The notes beneath the pieces are model-generated. The model ran no database searches and was not told the origin of the DNA. It worked only from the letters and a program-made list of their open reading frames with translations. DNA of 64,000 nucleotides from assembly GCA_934445035.1 (NCBI GenBank), contig CAKSDI010000001.1, positions 62,001 to 126,000 on the forward strand, read 5' to 3'. The position numbers and the translations under genes are program-made. Each line of letters opens with the position of its first letter. The stretch's first letter is position 1. This document shows, piece by piece, positions 9,339-18,033 of the stretch. Origin of the DNA: an uncultured Eubacteriales bacterium (GTDB taxonomy: Bacteria > Bacillota > Clostridia > Oscillospirales > Acutalibacteraceae).

Positions 9339-9810
9339 TTCGGTCCCTCTGAGCCATAACGCTTTCAAAATACTCAAAAGCATTATCTCTTACGCTTTCC
9401 ATTTTATTTTTAATTTCCGCGTCGAAGTCCTGATTTTCCGAAATTGCAAGAATTTCAGACTTTGCGACCTCGGTTCTTCCCAAAATCAAATTTATAAGTT
9501 CTTTATTTTCGCCTGTTTTTTCATTTGATAATTCGTTAGATAACTTGGTCGCTTTCAAAACGACTTCGCCTATAATATCCGAGCCGAAAGAAGTGATATC
9601 GTCGATCAGATCGGACTCCTCTATAATTTTAGGCTCTTCTTTTATTTCGGGCAGAGGTAAATTAGTTTCTTCCGTTTCGGATTTTAAAAGCTCTTTAATG
9701 CGCGCGTCTTTTTTAGAAATTTCCTTTTTAAGAAGCGCAAGCTCGATTTCAAGGTGCTTCACCTGCTCAAAAAGCAGAGTATTCTGTTCAAGAAGCTTTT
9801 TCTTTCTCAC
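9331..9810 (-). CDS. Hypothetical coiled-coil protein
   Basis: 159 residues, not recognised. Residues 1-45 are a strongly charged heptad-like coiled coil (rich in K, E, L), followed by an acidic linker and a C-terminal helical segment. There are no membrane helices. It sits between the VanZ-like gene (23-base overlap) and the deacetylase gene (8-base overlap), so it is translated as part of the ftsEX operon; a structural or scaffold role near the division apparatus is only a guess. Confidence 0.7.
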   Translation of the reverse strand: MRKKKLLEQNTLLFEQVKHLEIELALLKKEISKKDARIKELLKSETEETNLPLPEIKEEPKIIEESDLIDDITSFGSDIIGEVVLKATKLSNELSNEKTGENKELINLILGRTEVAKSEILAISENQDFDAEIKNKMESVRDNAFEYFESVMAQRDRNV

Positions 9811-10276
9811 AAGCTTTTCTCCCTTTTTTCTTAAAATAAAGCGAAACTAAAATAACAGCTACAAGCGCCGCCGATGAATCTATCAGCATATCTCTTACTT
9901 CACAGCTCCTGCCGGGAACAAAATACTGATGAATTTCATCGCTTACCGAGTAAAGCGCACAAAGCGCAAAGGCGAGCAATGAGCGGACTATAAATTTCGG
10001 TTTTTTCAAATTTAAAAATGTCAATGCCGAAAAGATGCCTAAAACGAAATAAATGCTGAAATGAGCGGATTTTCTTACGGGAAAGGTAAGATCGCTTACC
10101 ACTTTTTCTTTTTCTTTCTCATTTAATTCTTTGAATTTCGGCGAAACGGTGCTTAAAACCTTCACTGTAAAAGTATCGCTTGTTTTATCGGAAACTGTGG
10201 AATTCTGCGCGCTGAAACAGAAGATCAAAACCATACAAAGAACAGTGAGAATTCCAAAAATAAGCGGCTTTTTCAT
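9788..10276 (-). CDS. VanZ-like family membrane protein
   Basis: 162 residues with about four membrane helices. The VanZ signature is clear: RKSAHFSIYFVLG (about 68-80) and SDEIHQYFVPGR (about 112-123) followed by a conserved RDMLIDSSAA helix. VanZ-like proteins of unknown mechanism are associated with envelope stress and teicoplanin resistance. The start codon abuts the stop of the M23 peptidase gene, so it is co-expressed with the division operon. Confidence 0.88.
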   Translation of the reverse strand: MKKPLIFGILTVLCMVLIFCFSAQNSTVSDKTSDTFTVKVLSTVSPKFKELNEKEKEKVVSDLTFPVRKSAHFSIYFVLGIFSALTFLNLKKPKFIVRSLLAFALCALYSVSDEIHQYFVPGRSCEVRDMLIDSSAALVAVILVSLYFKKKGRKACEKEKAS

Positions 10277-11463
10277 TACAGCTTTTGTCCTCTTATATAT
10301 GCAAGAAGAGTTCCGCCTAAAAGTCTGACATTATTGCGCTTGACTTCAACATGGAGATGATAGCCTGTTGAATTACCGGTGGTGCCGACATAGCCTATTA
10401 CCTGACCTTGCTTAACATGAGCGCCGTTTGAAACTGCAGTTCTCATCATATGCGCATAAAGAGTAATATATGTGTTGCCGGTAGGAGTGCGGCCGTGGTC
10501 GATAGTTACATAATTTCCGTAGCTTGCCATTCCGTAAGTTCCCATAGAGGCATTCCACCCGCTCTGAACTCCTACTACAATACCGTCAGCCATAGCTAAA
10601 ATAGGAACGCCGGGTGTTCTATTAGTAGGAATATCGTATCCGGTATGACCGCTATAAGTAGTTGCATTATAATAACCCGGAACAGGCCAGATAAACCTCT
10701 CCGCGTCAAGCACGATATTGACATTCGAATTCAAGTTCAAAAGATAATTCTGTCTTTCTTTTATCTGCGATTCAAGCTCTTTATTCTGCTTAACAGTGGT
10801 GCTTTGCTGAGAAGAAATGCTGTTTAAGGTGTTCTGCTCCTTTGCTCTATCGGCTTCAAGCTCTTTTTGCTTTTCGGCAATAGTGTTTTTAAGCGCGACC
10901 TGATCGTTTAAAAGCTTTTCGTTTTCCGCGTTTTTATCCTGGAGCTCTTTTATAGCGACTTCCAATTTCTCCATAAGCGCTTTATCGTGAGAGCTTACCG
11001 CTTTCATAAGCTGAGAAAGCTGAAGATACTCGGCAAAGCTTTGCGCTCCGAACAAAACCTTTATATTACTGTCCGTATTGCTCATATATGAAGCGCGGAG
11101 TCTTTTTTTGAATGTGAGTTTATCAGATTCGATCTCTTTGTTTTTTTCATCTATCTGCGCCTTATTGGCGGCAATTTTTGAATTTATTGAGCTTATCTGC
11201 TTATTGCAGGCTATAATCTGACTTTCAACAACATTCATTTTTTTCTGAATAGCGCTGACAACCGCCTGCTGATTATTCTTTTGTTTACTGAGCGATGATA
11301 TCTGTTTTTCAAGCTCCTGCGACTGCCTTTCAAGCTCATTTATTTCATTCTGAACCTGAGAAGCCGACTTTGCGGCAGAAGTATTTGAAAAAGAAGAAAA
11401 CGAAACGGCCGAAGTTATCATCAGCACAGATAAAAATACCGAAATAATTTTATTCGATTTCAT
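10276..11463 (-). CDS. PcsB/EnvC-like murein hydrolase, peptidase M23
   Basis: 395 residues from the ATG at 11463, which follows AAGGATGATAGTT; an in-frame start 33 bases earlier lacks a ribosome site. Residues 1-30 are a signal peptide, about 35-245 a long coiled coil, and about 265-390 a LytM-type domain. The zinc ligand motifs are visible as HTGYD (HxxxD) and HLHVE (HxH), so the peptidase should be active. In streptococci and Gram-negatives such proteins are activated by FtsX through the coiled coil, and this gene directly follows ftsX, supporting that partnership here. It acts outside the membrane at the septum, cutting peptide cross-links. Confidence 0.92.
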   Translation of the reverse strand: MKSNKIISVFLSVLMITSAVSFSSFSNTSAAKSASQVQNEINELERQSQELEKQISSLSKQKNNQQAVVSAIQKKMNVVESQIIACNKQISSINSKIAANKAQIDEKNKEIESDKLTFKKRLRASYMSNTDSNIKVLFGAQSFAEYLQLSQLMKAVSSHDKALMEKLEVAIKELQDKNAENEKLLNDQVALKNTIAEKQKELEADRAKEQNTLNSISSQQSTTVKQNKELESQIKERQNYLLNLNSNVNIVLDAERFIWPVPGYYNATTYSGHTGYDIPTNRTPGVPILAMADGIVVGVQSGWNASMGTYGMASYGNYVTIDHGRTPTGNTYITLYAHMMRTAVSNGAHVKQGQVIGYVGTTGNSTGYHLHVEVKRNNVRLLGGTLLAYIRGQKL

Positions 11464-11482
11464 AACTATCATCCTTAAAAAA

Positions 11483-12517
11483 TTATATTGCCGCAAATTC
11501 GCTGCCCTCGCGCCTTAAATACTTTCCGATTATGATAACGCTTCCGAGCACGCCTGCAATTACGCCCACTCCTATGAATATCAAAAGCAGCTGCCAGGAA
11601 AGCGAGCTGAATTTAACCAAAGAATCGGGGCCGAAAGATTTAACGATCGTTTCAGTAGCTACGCGGTAGCAGAAATAGATAAGCCCCTCCGCTATCAAAG
11701 CCGAAACTGTTCCGATAAGAATACCTTCTACAACAAACGGAATTCTTACGAACGAATCGGTCGCTCCGACCGCTTTCATAATGCTTATTTCAAGCTTTCT
11801 GTTATACATTGTAATACGAATTGTGTTACAAACTATAACCAAAGATATAACAATAAGTATTGCCATTATGACCGCTCCGGCAACCGTAATACCGTTTTTG
11901 ATAGAAGTTATCTTCTCTGCTGTATCGCTGTTTGACTGGATAACATCAACGCCGTCAAGCGCTTTTATCTTATCAAGCGTTGCGTCAAACAAGGACATAT
12001 CGGTCATAGTAACTTTTGCGGAGGCGGAAATAGGATTTCCGTACTCATCGTTTAAAAAGTTGAATAATTCTCCCTGGCTTTCGTCAAGCATAGCCGCCTT
12101 GGCGTTTTTAAGCCCGTCCTCACTCGAAATATATTCGACTTCCTTGACATTCGGGATCTTTTTTATCTCTTCACAGAGCTTTTTGCCCTCTTCATCATCG
12201 TGAATGACATAATCGCTCTTTTTAATGCCGTTTTTATCAGCCTGCTCTTCGGACTGCGTTTCGGAAGAAGAGGAAGAAGAGGTATCTTTCTTATCCGAAT
12301 AAAGCGCCCAATTATAGTCTTTCATATAGACCATAACGACATTTTCCTGCTCAAGTCTGCCTATTGCTTTATCGGCGCAGGCAGATATAAGCACCGCAAG
12401 ACCAATTATAACCATACACGCAACAAGCACGCCTATAGAGGCAAGCGACATCAATCTATTCGCCCAGGTGTTTTTAACTCCCTCTTTGCAGAGGTATTTC
12501 ACGCTTTGAATTTTCAT
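11483..12517 (-). CDS. ftsX: Cell division protein FtsX
   Basis: 344 residues with the FtsX topology: one N-terminal membrane helix (about 25-48), a large extracellular domain, then three C-terminal helices. The extracellular part carries a serine-rich acidic insertion at about 75-95. The stop of ftsE and this start overlap (TGATG), so the pair is translationally coupled. FtsX works with the FtsE ATPase as an ABC-like signalling complex that controls the extracellular hydrolase encoded next. Confidence 0.95.
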   Translation of the reverse strand: MKIQSVKYLCKEGVKNTWANRLMSLASIGVLVACMVIIGLAVLISACADKAIGRLEQENVVMVYMKDYNWALYSDKKDTSSSSSSETQSEEQADKNGIKKSDYVIHDDEEGKKLCEEIKKIPNVKEVEYISSEDGLKNAKAAMLDESQGELFNFLNDEYGNPISASAKVTMTDMSLFDATLDKIKALDGVDVIQSNSDTAEKITSIKNGITVAGAVIMAILIVISLVIVCNTIRITMYNRKLEISIMKAVGATDSFVRIPFVVEGILIGTVSALIAEGLIYFCYRVATETIVKSFGPDSLVKFSSLSWQLLLIFIGVGVIAGVLGSVIIIGKYLRREGSEFAAI

Positions 12518-13254
12518 CAGTCCGCACCTCCTGCCGCATTATCGGCAACAATGTGACCGGAATCGAGCATAATAACGCGATGATGAAAATCACGAACAAG
12601 ATTATGATCGTGTGTTACCATAAGAATAGTAGTTCCGCGCTTATTGATCTCGGTAAGCAAAGAAACTATTTCGTAAGACATATTGGGATCGACATTTCCC
12701 GTAGGCTCGTCCGCTATAATAAGCTCGGGAGAATTGACAAGAGCGCGGGCAAGACCTACTCTCTGCTGCTCGCCGCCCGAAAGCTGGCGAGGCATTGACC
12801 TTGCTTTATCGCCGAGGCCCACTTTTGAAAGGGCTTTTGAAACTTTTACTCTTATTTCCCTGTTAGAAGCTCCTACCACATGCATAGCAAAAGCCACATT
12901 TTCAAAAACATTCATAGTGGGAATAAGTCTGAAATCCTGGAATACTATTCCCATTGTGCGCCTGAGCATAGGAACCTCTCGGCGCGGCATTTTGGTAAGA
13001 TCAAAGCCATTGACGCGGATAATTCCTGTGTTGGCTTTTTCCTCGCGCATTATAAGCTTTAAAAATGTACTTTTACCGGCACCCGAAGAGCCTACCACGA
13101 ATACAAATTCTCCGCTGTTTATCCTAACATTGAGGTCTTCCACGGCGTGAGTGCCCGTAGGGTAAGTTTTTGAAACGCCGCGGAATTCAATTATAGTCTT
13201 AGAGGGGCTTTCGGGAACGATTATTCCCGGCTGCTCTGAATTTTCGATAGACAT
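12517..13254 (-). CDS. ftsE: Cell division ATP-binding protein FtsE
   Basis: 245 residues. Walker A GSSGAGKST (about 57-65), signature LSGGEQQR, Walker B LIIADEPTGNVDP and an H-loop His (VTHDHN) mark an MJ0796/FtsE-type ABC ATPase. It has about 20 extra N-terminal residues relative to typical FtsE. ATP use is coupled to FtsX and through it to wall hydrolase activation at the division site. It lies 22 bases after the CdaR-like gene and is coupled to ftsX. Confidence 0.96.
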   Translation of the reverse strand: MSIENSEQPGIIVPESPSKTIIEFRGVSKTYPTGTHAVEDLNVRINSGEFVFVVGSSGAGKSTFLKLIMREEKANTGIIRVNGFDLTKMPRREVPMLRRTMGIVFQDFRLIPTMNVFENVAFAMHVVGASNREIRVKVSKALSKVGLGDKARSMPRQLSGGEQQRVGLARALVNSPELIIADEPTGNVDPNMSYEIVSLLTEINKRGTTILMVTHDHNLVRDFHHRVIMLDSGHIVADNAAGGAD

Positions 13255-13276
13255 TTTAAAGGTGTCTTCCTCTCTT

Positions 13277-14353
13277 TTAATACTTTATCGGATTGCTCTT
13301 TAAATATTTATTTACCATAAGAGCAATTTTAAAGATTATCGCGTGATCGAATTCACGAAGATCAAGACCGGTTATCTTTTTGATCTTTTCAAGCCTGTAA
13401 ACAAGTGTGTTTCTGTGAACAAAAAGCTTTCTTGAAGTTTCGGAAACATTAAGATTATTTTCAAAAAAGCGCTGAATGGTGAATAAAGTTTCCTGATCGA
13501 GAGTATCGATCGATCCTCTTTTGAATACCTCGCGCAAGAATGTTTCGCAAAGGGTGGTGGGAAGCTGATAAATAAGTCTTGCAATTCCGAGGTTATTATA
13601 AGAAATTATAGTTTTCTCGGTATCGAAAACTTTTCCGACTTCCAAAGCCGTTTGCGCTTCTTTGAATGAGCGGGCAAGGTCTTTTAGGTTATCAACAGTC
13701 GTTCCTATTCCTATAACCGCTCTTACATAGAATTCGCCCGAAATTGTATCCGCTATCGAAGAAGCAAGATTTTCAATATCCTTAGGCTCTATCTCAGGGG
13801 GAGTTTCTTTAACGAGCGCAATATCCGTTTCATTTATATTGATAATAAAATCCTTTGATTTATCGGGGAAAAGATTTTGCAGAACATCATAAACCGACAC
13901 ATCATTAGGCTCAAGATTTCTGATAAGTATACAGGTGCGGTTGACCTCGCTGTTAAAATAAAGCTCTCTCGCTTTAAGATAAATATCTCCGGGGAGAATA
14001 TTATCAAGAATTATGTTTTTAATGAAATTGCCGCGGTCATATTTTTCATCATAATAATATTTGATATTAGCGAAAGCGACCGCTAAAACAGAGGCATATT
14101 TATCCGAAATAATATCATCGCCCTCAACAAAAACGGTATAATCGCCGCCGTTTTTATTTCCGAGAGATTTAAAAGTAAAGCCCTCGGCAGTCACAGTTTC
14201 TCCGGAGCTTACAGGAACCGCCGAAAACTGATCGCCGATATTGCCAAGCTCACTGCACGCAATAACGATAAAATTCTCATCGAGAACGCCGAAAGTTTTA
14301 TCAATAGAATCTTTCATCTGGTGGATAACACCCTGAAACAAGCGATTTGACAT
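13277..14353 (-). CDS. CdaR/PucR-type helix-turn-helix regulator
   Basis: 358 residues. The C-terminus has the PucR/CdaR helix-turn-helix (NVSETSRKLFVHRNTLVYRL, about 303-322), and the centre has the degenerate cyclase-like domain typical of this class (about 135-255). The N-terminal sensor segment does not look like a sugar-diacid domain. It is first in the operon with ftsEX, the M23 peptidase, VanZ-like protein and deacetylase, so it may tune division or wall remodelling, an unusual context for this family. The promoter lies at 14388-14416. Confidence 0.85.
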   Translation of the reverse strand: MSNRLFQGVIHQMKDSIDKTFGVLDENFIVIACSELGNIGDQFSAVPVSSGETVTAEGFTFKSLGNKNGGDYTVFVEGDDIISDKYASVLAVAFANIKYYYDEKYDRGNFIKNIILDNILPGDIYLKARELYFNSEVNRTCILIRNLEPNDVSVYDVLQNLFPDKSKDFIININETDIALVKETPPEIEPKDIENLASSIADTISGEFYVRAVIGIGTTVDNLKDLARSFKEAQTALEVGKVFDTEKTIISYNNLGIARLIYQLPTTLCETFLREVFKRGSIDTLDQETLFTIQRFFENNLNVSETSRKLFVHRNTLVYRLEKIKKITGLDLREFDHAIIFKIALMVNKYLKSNPIKY

Positions 14354-14387
14354 CTATTTTACACACCCTGTCTGTTATAATACTATT

Positions 14388-14416
14388 ATTGTACACAAAA
14401 TTCGCCTTTTTTTCAA
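14388..14416 (-). promoter_or_regulatory. Promoter of the regulator-ftsEX operon
   Basis: Minus-strand TTGAAA (14411-14416), 17-base spacer, TACAAT (14388-14393), about 35 bases before the regulator start. Confidence 0.7.
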
Positions 14417-14492
14417 GTGGATATACGAAAAAAGTTACAAAAAGTTACAAAATAAAACCAAGGATTTCTTTAAAGTCCGAAAGGATAAAAAC

Positions 14493-14531
14493 AAAGACGG
14501 CAGCTTTAAAAAAGCTAAACCGTCTTTTTTT
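14493..14531 (-). terminator. Terminator of the first TetR operon
   Basis: Two-part stem: AAAGACGG with CCGTCTTT outside, AGCTTT with AAAGCT inside. The minus-strand 3' side ends the TfoX-like gene transcript. Confidence 0.75.
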
Positions 14532-14546
14532 AGAAAGGGGTAGACA

Positions 14547-14828
14547 TTACAAAGTAACAAACAGTTTTGTAAGAAATTCTTTGTTATCGACCTCGTCTAT
14601 TAACAGCATTTCTTTCGCGCCCTTATACGGCGGCTCGCAAACAGCATTAGGCATAAGTTTTAAAGCGGAATCGGTTTTCTTTACAAGCAACCGATCATCA
14701 TATATTCCGCCGACGATTTTGCCGCGATAATAGATGATATATTCTCCCATCATAGCACGATAAGAAACATCGCTTAAATCAGACAACTGCTCCAAAATGA
14801 AATAAAGATATTCTTTGCTTGACGCCAT
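14547..14828 (-). CDS. TfoX N-terminal domain-like protein
   Basis: 93 residues matching the TfoX_N fold: an early SYRAMMGEYIIYYRGKIVGG segment (M-F/M-G-x-x-x-Y-x-x-G pattern) and later PPYKGAKEMLLID. These small proteins share the N-terminal domain of the competence regulator TfoX but usually lack its DNA-uptake role; their function is unknown. It is the last gene of the TetR-led operon, 22 bases after the acetyltransferase. Confidence 0.85.
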   Translation of the reverse strand: MASSKEYLYFILEQLSDLSDVSYRAMMGEYIIYYRGKIVGGIYDDRLLVKKTDSALKLMPNAVCEPPYKGAKEMLLIDEVDNKEFLTKLFVTL

Positions 14829-14850
14829 TTTCCCACCTCTTTTTTCCGTA

Positions 14851-15477
14851 TTAAAACAGCTGACCCGGAAGTTTTAACTTTTCCTTTTTAGGAAAAGCTT
14901 TTTCAAATTTTTCAAAGCCCTCAGGATCTTTCTCGCAGACAAAATATCCCTCGGGATCTTTATAAGTGCCGGAAATGTCGTCAAGGAAACCTGGGATCAG
15001 CTCCTTGATAAGGAAATAATCCGCCTCTAAGTCGTCGGCATATCTTACTCCCTTTGTTTTTGCGGGAACGAAGCCCGATTTGCCGTAAAAGAGAATATTC
15101 CCTGTTATAGCGAGCGCTCCGACGCCCATTTCCTTTGCTTTTTCCATAGAGAAATCAAGCAGCTGTTTTCCGTAGCCCTGCCGCTTATATTTAGGTGCAA
15201 TTCCGATAGGTCCGAAGGTCATTATAGGCACCTTTTTCCCGTCACTGCACTCTATTTCCGAGCGCACATAGATAACCTGCCCTATAAGCTCGCCGTCTAA
15301 CTCCATTACGAAGTCAAGTTCCGGAACAAAAGCGGGATCGTCACGATAGCAGTGAAGAACATAATGCTCCATACAGCCCGGGCGATAGACATTCCAAAAT
15401 GCCTCGCGTGTGAGATTTTCTGTTTTAAAGTAATCGTCTTTTGTTTCAAGACGGATAATAGTTTTCTTTTCTGACAT
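14851..15477 (-). CDS. GNAT-family N-acetyltransferase
   Basis: 208 residues. The acetyl-CoA pyrophosphate loop is visible in GIAPKYKRQGYGKQLL (about 93-108, R/Q-x-x-G-x-G/A pattern) after the beta-4 strand, and ends with the FYGKSGFVPA motif common in GNAT proteins. The acceptor substrate is unknown; the long C-terminal extension (about 150-208) is not a standard GNAT part. It lies 5 bases after the DUF998-like membrane gene. Confidence 0.88.
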   Translation of the reverse strand: MSEKKTIIRLETKDDYFKTENLTREAFWNVYRPGCMEHYVLHCYRDDPAFVPELDFVMELDGELIGQVIYVRSEIECSDGKKVPIMTFGPIGIAPKYKRQGYGKQLLDFSMEKAKEMGVGALAITGNILFYGKSGFVPAKTKGVRYADDLEADYFLIKELIPGFLDDISGTYKDPEGYFVCEKDPEGFEKFEKAFPKKEKLKLPGQLF

Positions 15478-15482
15478 AATAT

Positions 15483-16112
15483 TTACTCCTTTTTTGGTTT
15501 TAATAAAAATATGTGTATCCCGAGGACCGCATTAAAGCCTGTCGCGGCAAACACACTGAAGCGCTCGACTACGCCGAAGTACTCTTTAGGTACAATTTTC
15601 ATTCCGACCGCTCCTATCAGCATCATCGAAAGTGCAATACCTGCGCATATTCCGAATGATAAGCAATCCTTGCTTTTTGCTCCTGCGATTATAATAACGG
15701 TAAGCGATATTATCGATAGAAGTACAACTATTGCTGTAACGATCATATGCATAACATCCTGAAAAGTACCCGCATAGCCGCTGCTTGAAAGCGGAAACAT
15801 CCTGTACCCTACCGCCGATATCCACTCCATTGCGGCAAACAAGTAAATTCCTAAACGGAGAAGTTTGGTTTTTTGCCCCTGAATTCCTATGCATACGACG
15901 ATAACGCAAACAATTTCGCACACATTATAAAGCGCGCTTAATTGATTCCAGAGTGAAAGCGACGGCGCGTCGGCAGCACTTAAATCGCTGACTGCCTGCG
16001 CCAAAGCGTTATAACCGGGATAAGCAAGCGGCGAGAATACCACTGCCGCAGTATACGAAAGAAAGCTTATAATACCTAAAAGGCCGAGCTTTTGTATCAA
16101 TGATTTTTTCAT
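15483..16112 (-). CDS. DUF998-like integral membrane protein
   Basis: 209 residues with six predicted membrane helices. Features of the DUF998 family are visible: an early PLAYPGYNALAQAVSDLSA segment and a conserved tryptophan-rich second helix. The function is unknown. The start is one base after the TetR stop, so expression follows that regulator. Confidence 0.78.
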   Translation of the reverse strand: MKKSLIQKLGLLGIISFLSYTAAVVFSPLAYPGYNALAQAVSDLSAADAPSLSLWNQLSALYNVCEIVCVIVVCIGIQGQKTKLLRLGIYLFAAMEWISAVGYRMFPLSSSGYAGTFQDVMHMIVTAIVVLLSIISLTVIIIAGAKSKDCLSFGICAGIALSMMLIGAVGMKIVPKEYFGVVERFSVFAATGFNAVLGIHIFLLKPKKE

Positions 16113-16113
16113 T

Positions 16114-16755
16114 TTATTTGCCCTCCTGTAAACTGCTGCTATGAACCATTCTAAAGAAAAGGCTTACATGGCTTTTAAGCTTTTTTATGCACTCCTGCTC
16201 TTTTTCAGGCTGGCGGTCACATACGCCTATCAAAGTAACAACAGGCGCCACATACATCATTGAAAGCGCCTCGGGATCTTCTGCGCATATCTCGCCAGAT
16301 TCGATAAGAGCACGGAAAATATCGGCGTGATAATCTAATATCCGCTCCACATATCGCTTGGAATAAAGCCTTGCAAGTTCATTAGAACGGAACTGCTCAA
16401 TAGTCATCATTCGGCGAAATCGGCTGATAGTTTCGTTATGAAGAGAATACTCAAAAATCTGGCGCACCTTTTCAAAGAGAAAGTCCTCATTTATCTCCTT
16501 AAATATCGGAATATCTTTTTTTACATTCTGCACATGAATATCGATCTTATCTGTATCTTTTTCATACTTTGCCGCCGTGGATTCTACTATGGCGTCAAAA
16601 ATCGCCTGCTTGCTTTGATAGTGGTTATAAAGCGAGGGAGCTTTTATTCCCACGGCTTTTGCAATTTCACCCACGCTGACAGAATCATACCCACGGGCGG
16701 AAAACAGCTCAAGGGCCTTATCCAAAATTATCTTTTTTGTGTCTTCCTGTTTCAT
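16114..16755 (-). CDS. TetR-family transcriptional regulator
   Basis: 213 residues from the ATG at 16755, preceded by GTGAGGCATATT. The N-terminal HTH (VGEIAKAVGIKAPSLYNHYQ, about 27-46) is classic TetR; the ligand-binding domain is unassigned. It leads an operon with the DUF998-like, GNAT and TfoX-like genes, and a palindrome at its promoter indicates autorepression. The inducing ligand is unknown. Confidence 0.9.
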   Translation of the reverse strand: MKQEDTKKIILDKALELFSARGYDSVSVGEIAKAVGIKAPSLYNHYQSKQAIFDAIVESTAAKYEKDTDKIDIHVQNVKKDIPIFKEINEDFLFEKVRQIFEYSLHNETISRFRRMMTIEQFRSNELARLYSKRYVERILDYHADIFRALIESGEICAEDPEALSMMYVAPVVTLIGVCDRQPEKEQECIKKLKSHVSLFFRMVHSSSLQEGK

Positions 16756-16767
16756 AATATGCCTCAC

Positions 16768-16816
16768 TAACTAATGTTCGTTAGTTATATTATAAAATTT
16801 TTTCGCAATTTGTCAA
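16768..16816 (-). promoter_or_regulatory. TetR operon promoter and palindromic operator
   Basis: Minus-strand TTGACA (16811-16816), 16-base spacer, TATAAT (16789-16794). Directly downstream is TAACTAA-N6-TTAGTTA (16768-16787), a perfect 7-base inverted repeat between the promoter and the start codon. Confidence 0.85.
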
Positions 16817-16823
16817 GAGGATA

Positions 16824-17234
16824 TTATAAGATTAACCTTGCAATTTCCATAGTGGCGATTTTTAGTACCGCTCCGCCTGACATAATATAAAACCATATTT
16901 CTCTTACTTTCTGCGATTTTGCTATCGGCGTGCCGATAGCGGCAATTATAATCAGCAGCGCACCGATACAGCCGACAATAGTAGGAATGCTCAATAGCGG
17001 AAAGATACCCGGCACACAGCTGCCGTCAATAGAGTGCTGAATGGTTTTATCAAGACCGTCGCGCGCGGCGGCAAAGCAACAGACGACAAGCCCGAAGATC
17101 AGCAGAATTGCACTCCTGCGCCCCCAATATAAAATATTTGAGCGATTAAAGATCGAATATCCGATAAATCCGAGCAATGCAAGGATCATTAGAGTCGTCG
17201 CTGTGGAGACGGCGTTTTCAAAATAAAGCTTCAT
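16824..17234 (-). CDS. Hypothetical four-helix membrane protein
   Basis: 136 residues with four hydrophobic helices (about 12-28, 40-58, 78-100, 110-130). Family not recognised. It follows the second TetR gene by 37 bases and is probably controlled by it, as with many small membrane proteins or pumps adjacent to TetR genes. Confidence 0.7.
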   Translation of the reverse strand: MKLYFENAVSTATTLMILALLGFIGYSIFNRSNILYWGRRSAILLIFGLVVCCFAAARDGLDKTIQHSIDGSCVPGIFPLLSIPTIVGCIGALLIIIAAIGTPIAKSQKVREIWFYIMSGGAVLKIATMEIARLIL

Positions 17235-17271
17235 AAAATCTCACTTTCTTTAAAAAATTATTTTATATAAG

Positions 17272-17889
17272 TTATGAATTTCTATAATCTGATTCGATTT
17301 TTGCAATAAAGCGGTCAATATGGTCCGTAAGCAGCCGCGAAACGCTTTCTTTTTTCTCCGCTTTATCATAAACGCTGTAAAGCAGGAACATCGGGCCGTA
17401 AAACTCAAGTGCCAGCTGCATAGCGCTATCGTCTGAATCAGTCAGCTTTCTGAAAATAGCCGCCATATACTCGGTGGGGCCTGTTGCAAGATAATCGTGA
17501 TAAAGCCCGCAAAGCTTCGGATCGCGATATTGCTCCAAAGTCAGCATTTTTCTGAAATTTGAAGAAAAAGGCTCCTTTGTCCAATGGTCGAACTGCGCCG
17601 CCGAGTAAGCTTTTATCTTATCTATCGGCGCGTTTAAATATGCCTCCGCAAAGCCGTCAGGCTCGGTTTCGGGCATCTCGTATTCTTCGGCGCGGTCATA
17701 GTCCGTTTTATTCATTCGCTCTACAATGCTGTCGAGTATCTCCTGCTTACTTAAATAGTGCTTATAAAGAGCGCCTTTTGTGATTTGCAGTTTGTTTGCA
17801 ATATCGCTCATAGAAGTGCCCTTATACCCGCTGACGGCGAATAATTCAAGCGCCGCTTCTAAAATTCGTTCTTTTGTATTTCCTGCCAT
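17272..17889 (-). CDS. TetR-family transcriptional regulator
   Basis: 205 residues from the ATG at 17889; AAAGGA lies 9 bases upstream. Earlier in-frame start codons overlap the promoter and are unlikely. The HTH is MSDIANKLQITKGALYKHYL (about 26-45). It shares a layout with the TetR gene at 16755 (HTH, then a segment containing FRKMLTLEQYRDPKL that matches FRRMMTIEQFRSNEL there), so the two are probably duplicates. Its operators are described separately. Confidence 0.9.
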   Translation of the reverse strand: MAGNTKERILEAALELFAVSGYKGTSMSDIANKLQITKGALYKHYLSKQEILDSIVERMNKTDYDRAEEYEMPETEPDGFAEAYLNAPIDKIKAYSAAQFDHWTKEPFSSNFRKMLTLEQYRDPKLCGLYHDYLATGPTEYMAAIFRKLTDSDDSAMQLALEFYGPMFLLYSVYDKAEKKESVSRLLTDHIDRFIAKIESDYRNS

Positions 17890-17910
17890 AAATTTCATTC
17901 CTTTAAGAAA

Positions 17911-17961
17911 AAGTAACCGAATGGTTACTTTTATTATAGCAACCGTTCGGTTACTTGTCAA
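17911..17961 (-). promoter_or_regulatory. Second TetR promoter with two operator-like palindromes
   Basis: Minus-strand TTGACA (17956-17961), 17-base spacer, TATAAT (17933-17938). One palindrome, AAGTAACC-GAAT-GGTTACTT, lies just downstream (17911-17930). A second, less perfect copy of the same AACCG/CGGTTAC half-sites sits in the spacer (about 17939-17955). Confidence 0.85.
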
Positions 17962-17975
17962 GCTTTTTTACAAAA

Positions 17976-18011
17976 AAATAACCGGAAGGCTTTTACACCT
18001 TCCGGTTTTAT
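17976..18011 (-). terminator. Terminator of the pyruvate:ferredoxin oxidoreductase gene
   Basis: Ten-base arms AACCGGAAGG / CCTTCCGGTT around an 8-base loop, followed on the minus strand by a T-run. Confidence 0.85.
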
Positions 18012-18033
18012 ACCGTTTAAACTTTAACGGAGA

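Noticed and set aside
16765..16767. GTG start four codons before the first TetR gene
   Set aside because: It overlaps the ribosome site and sits beside the operator; the ATG at 16755 has proper spacing.
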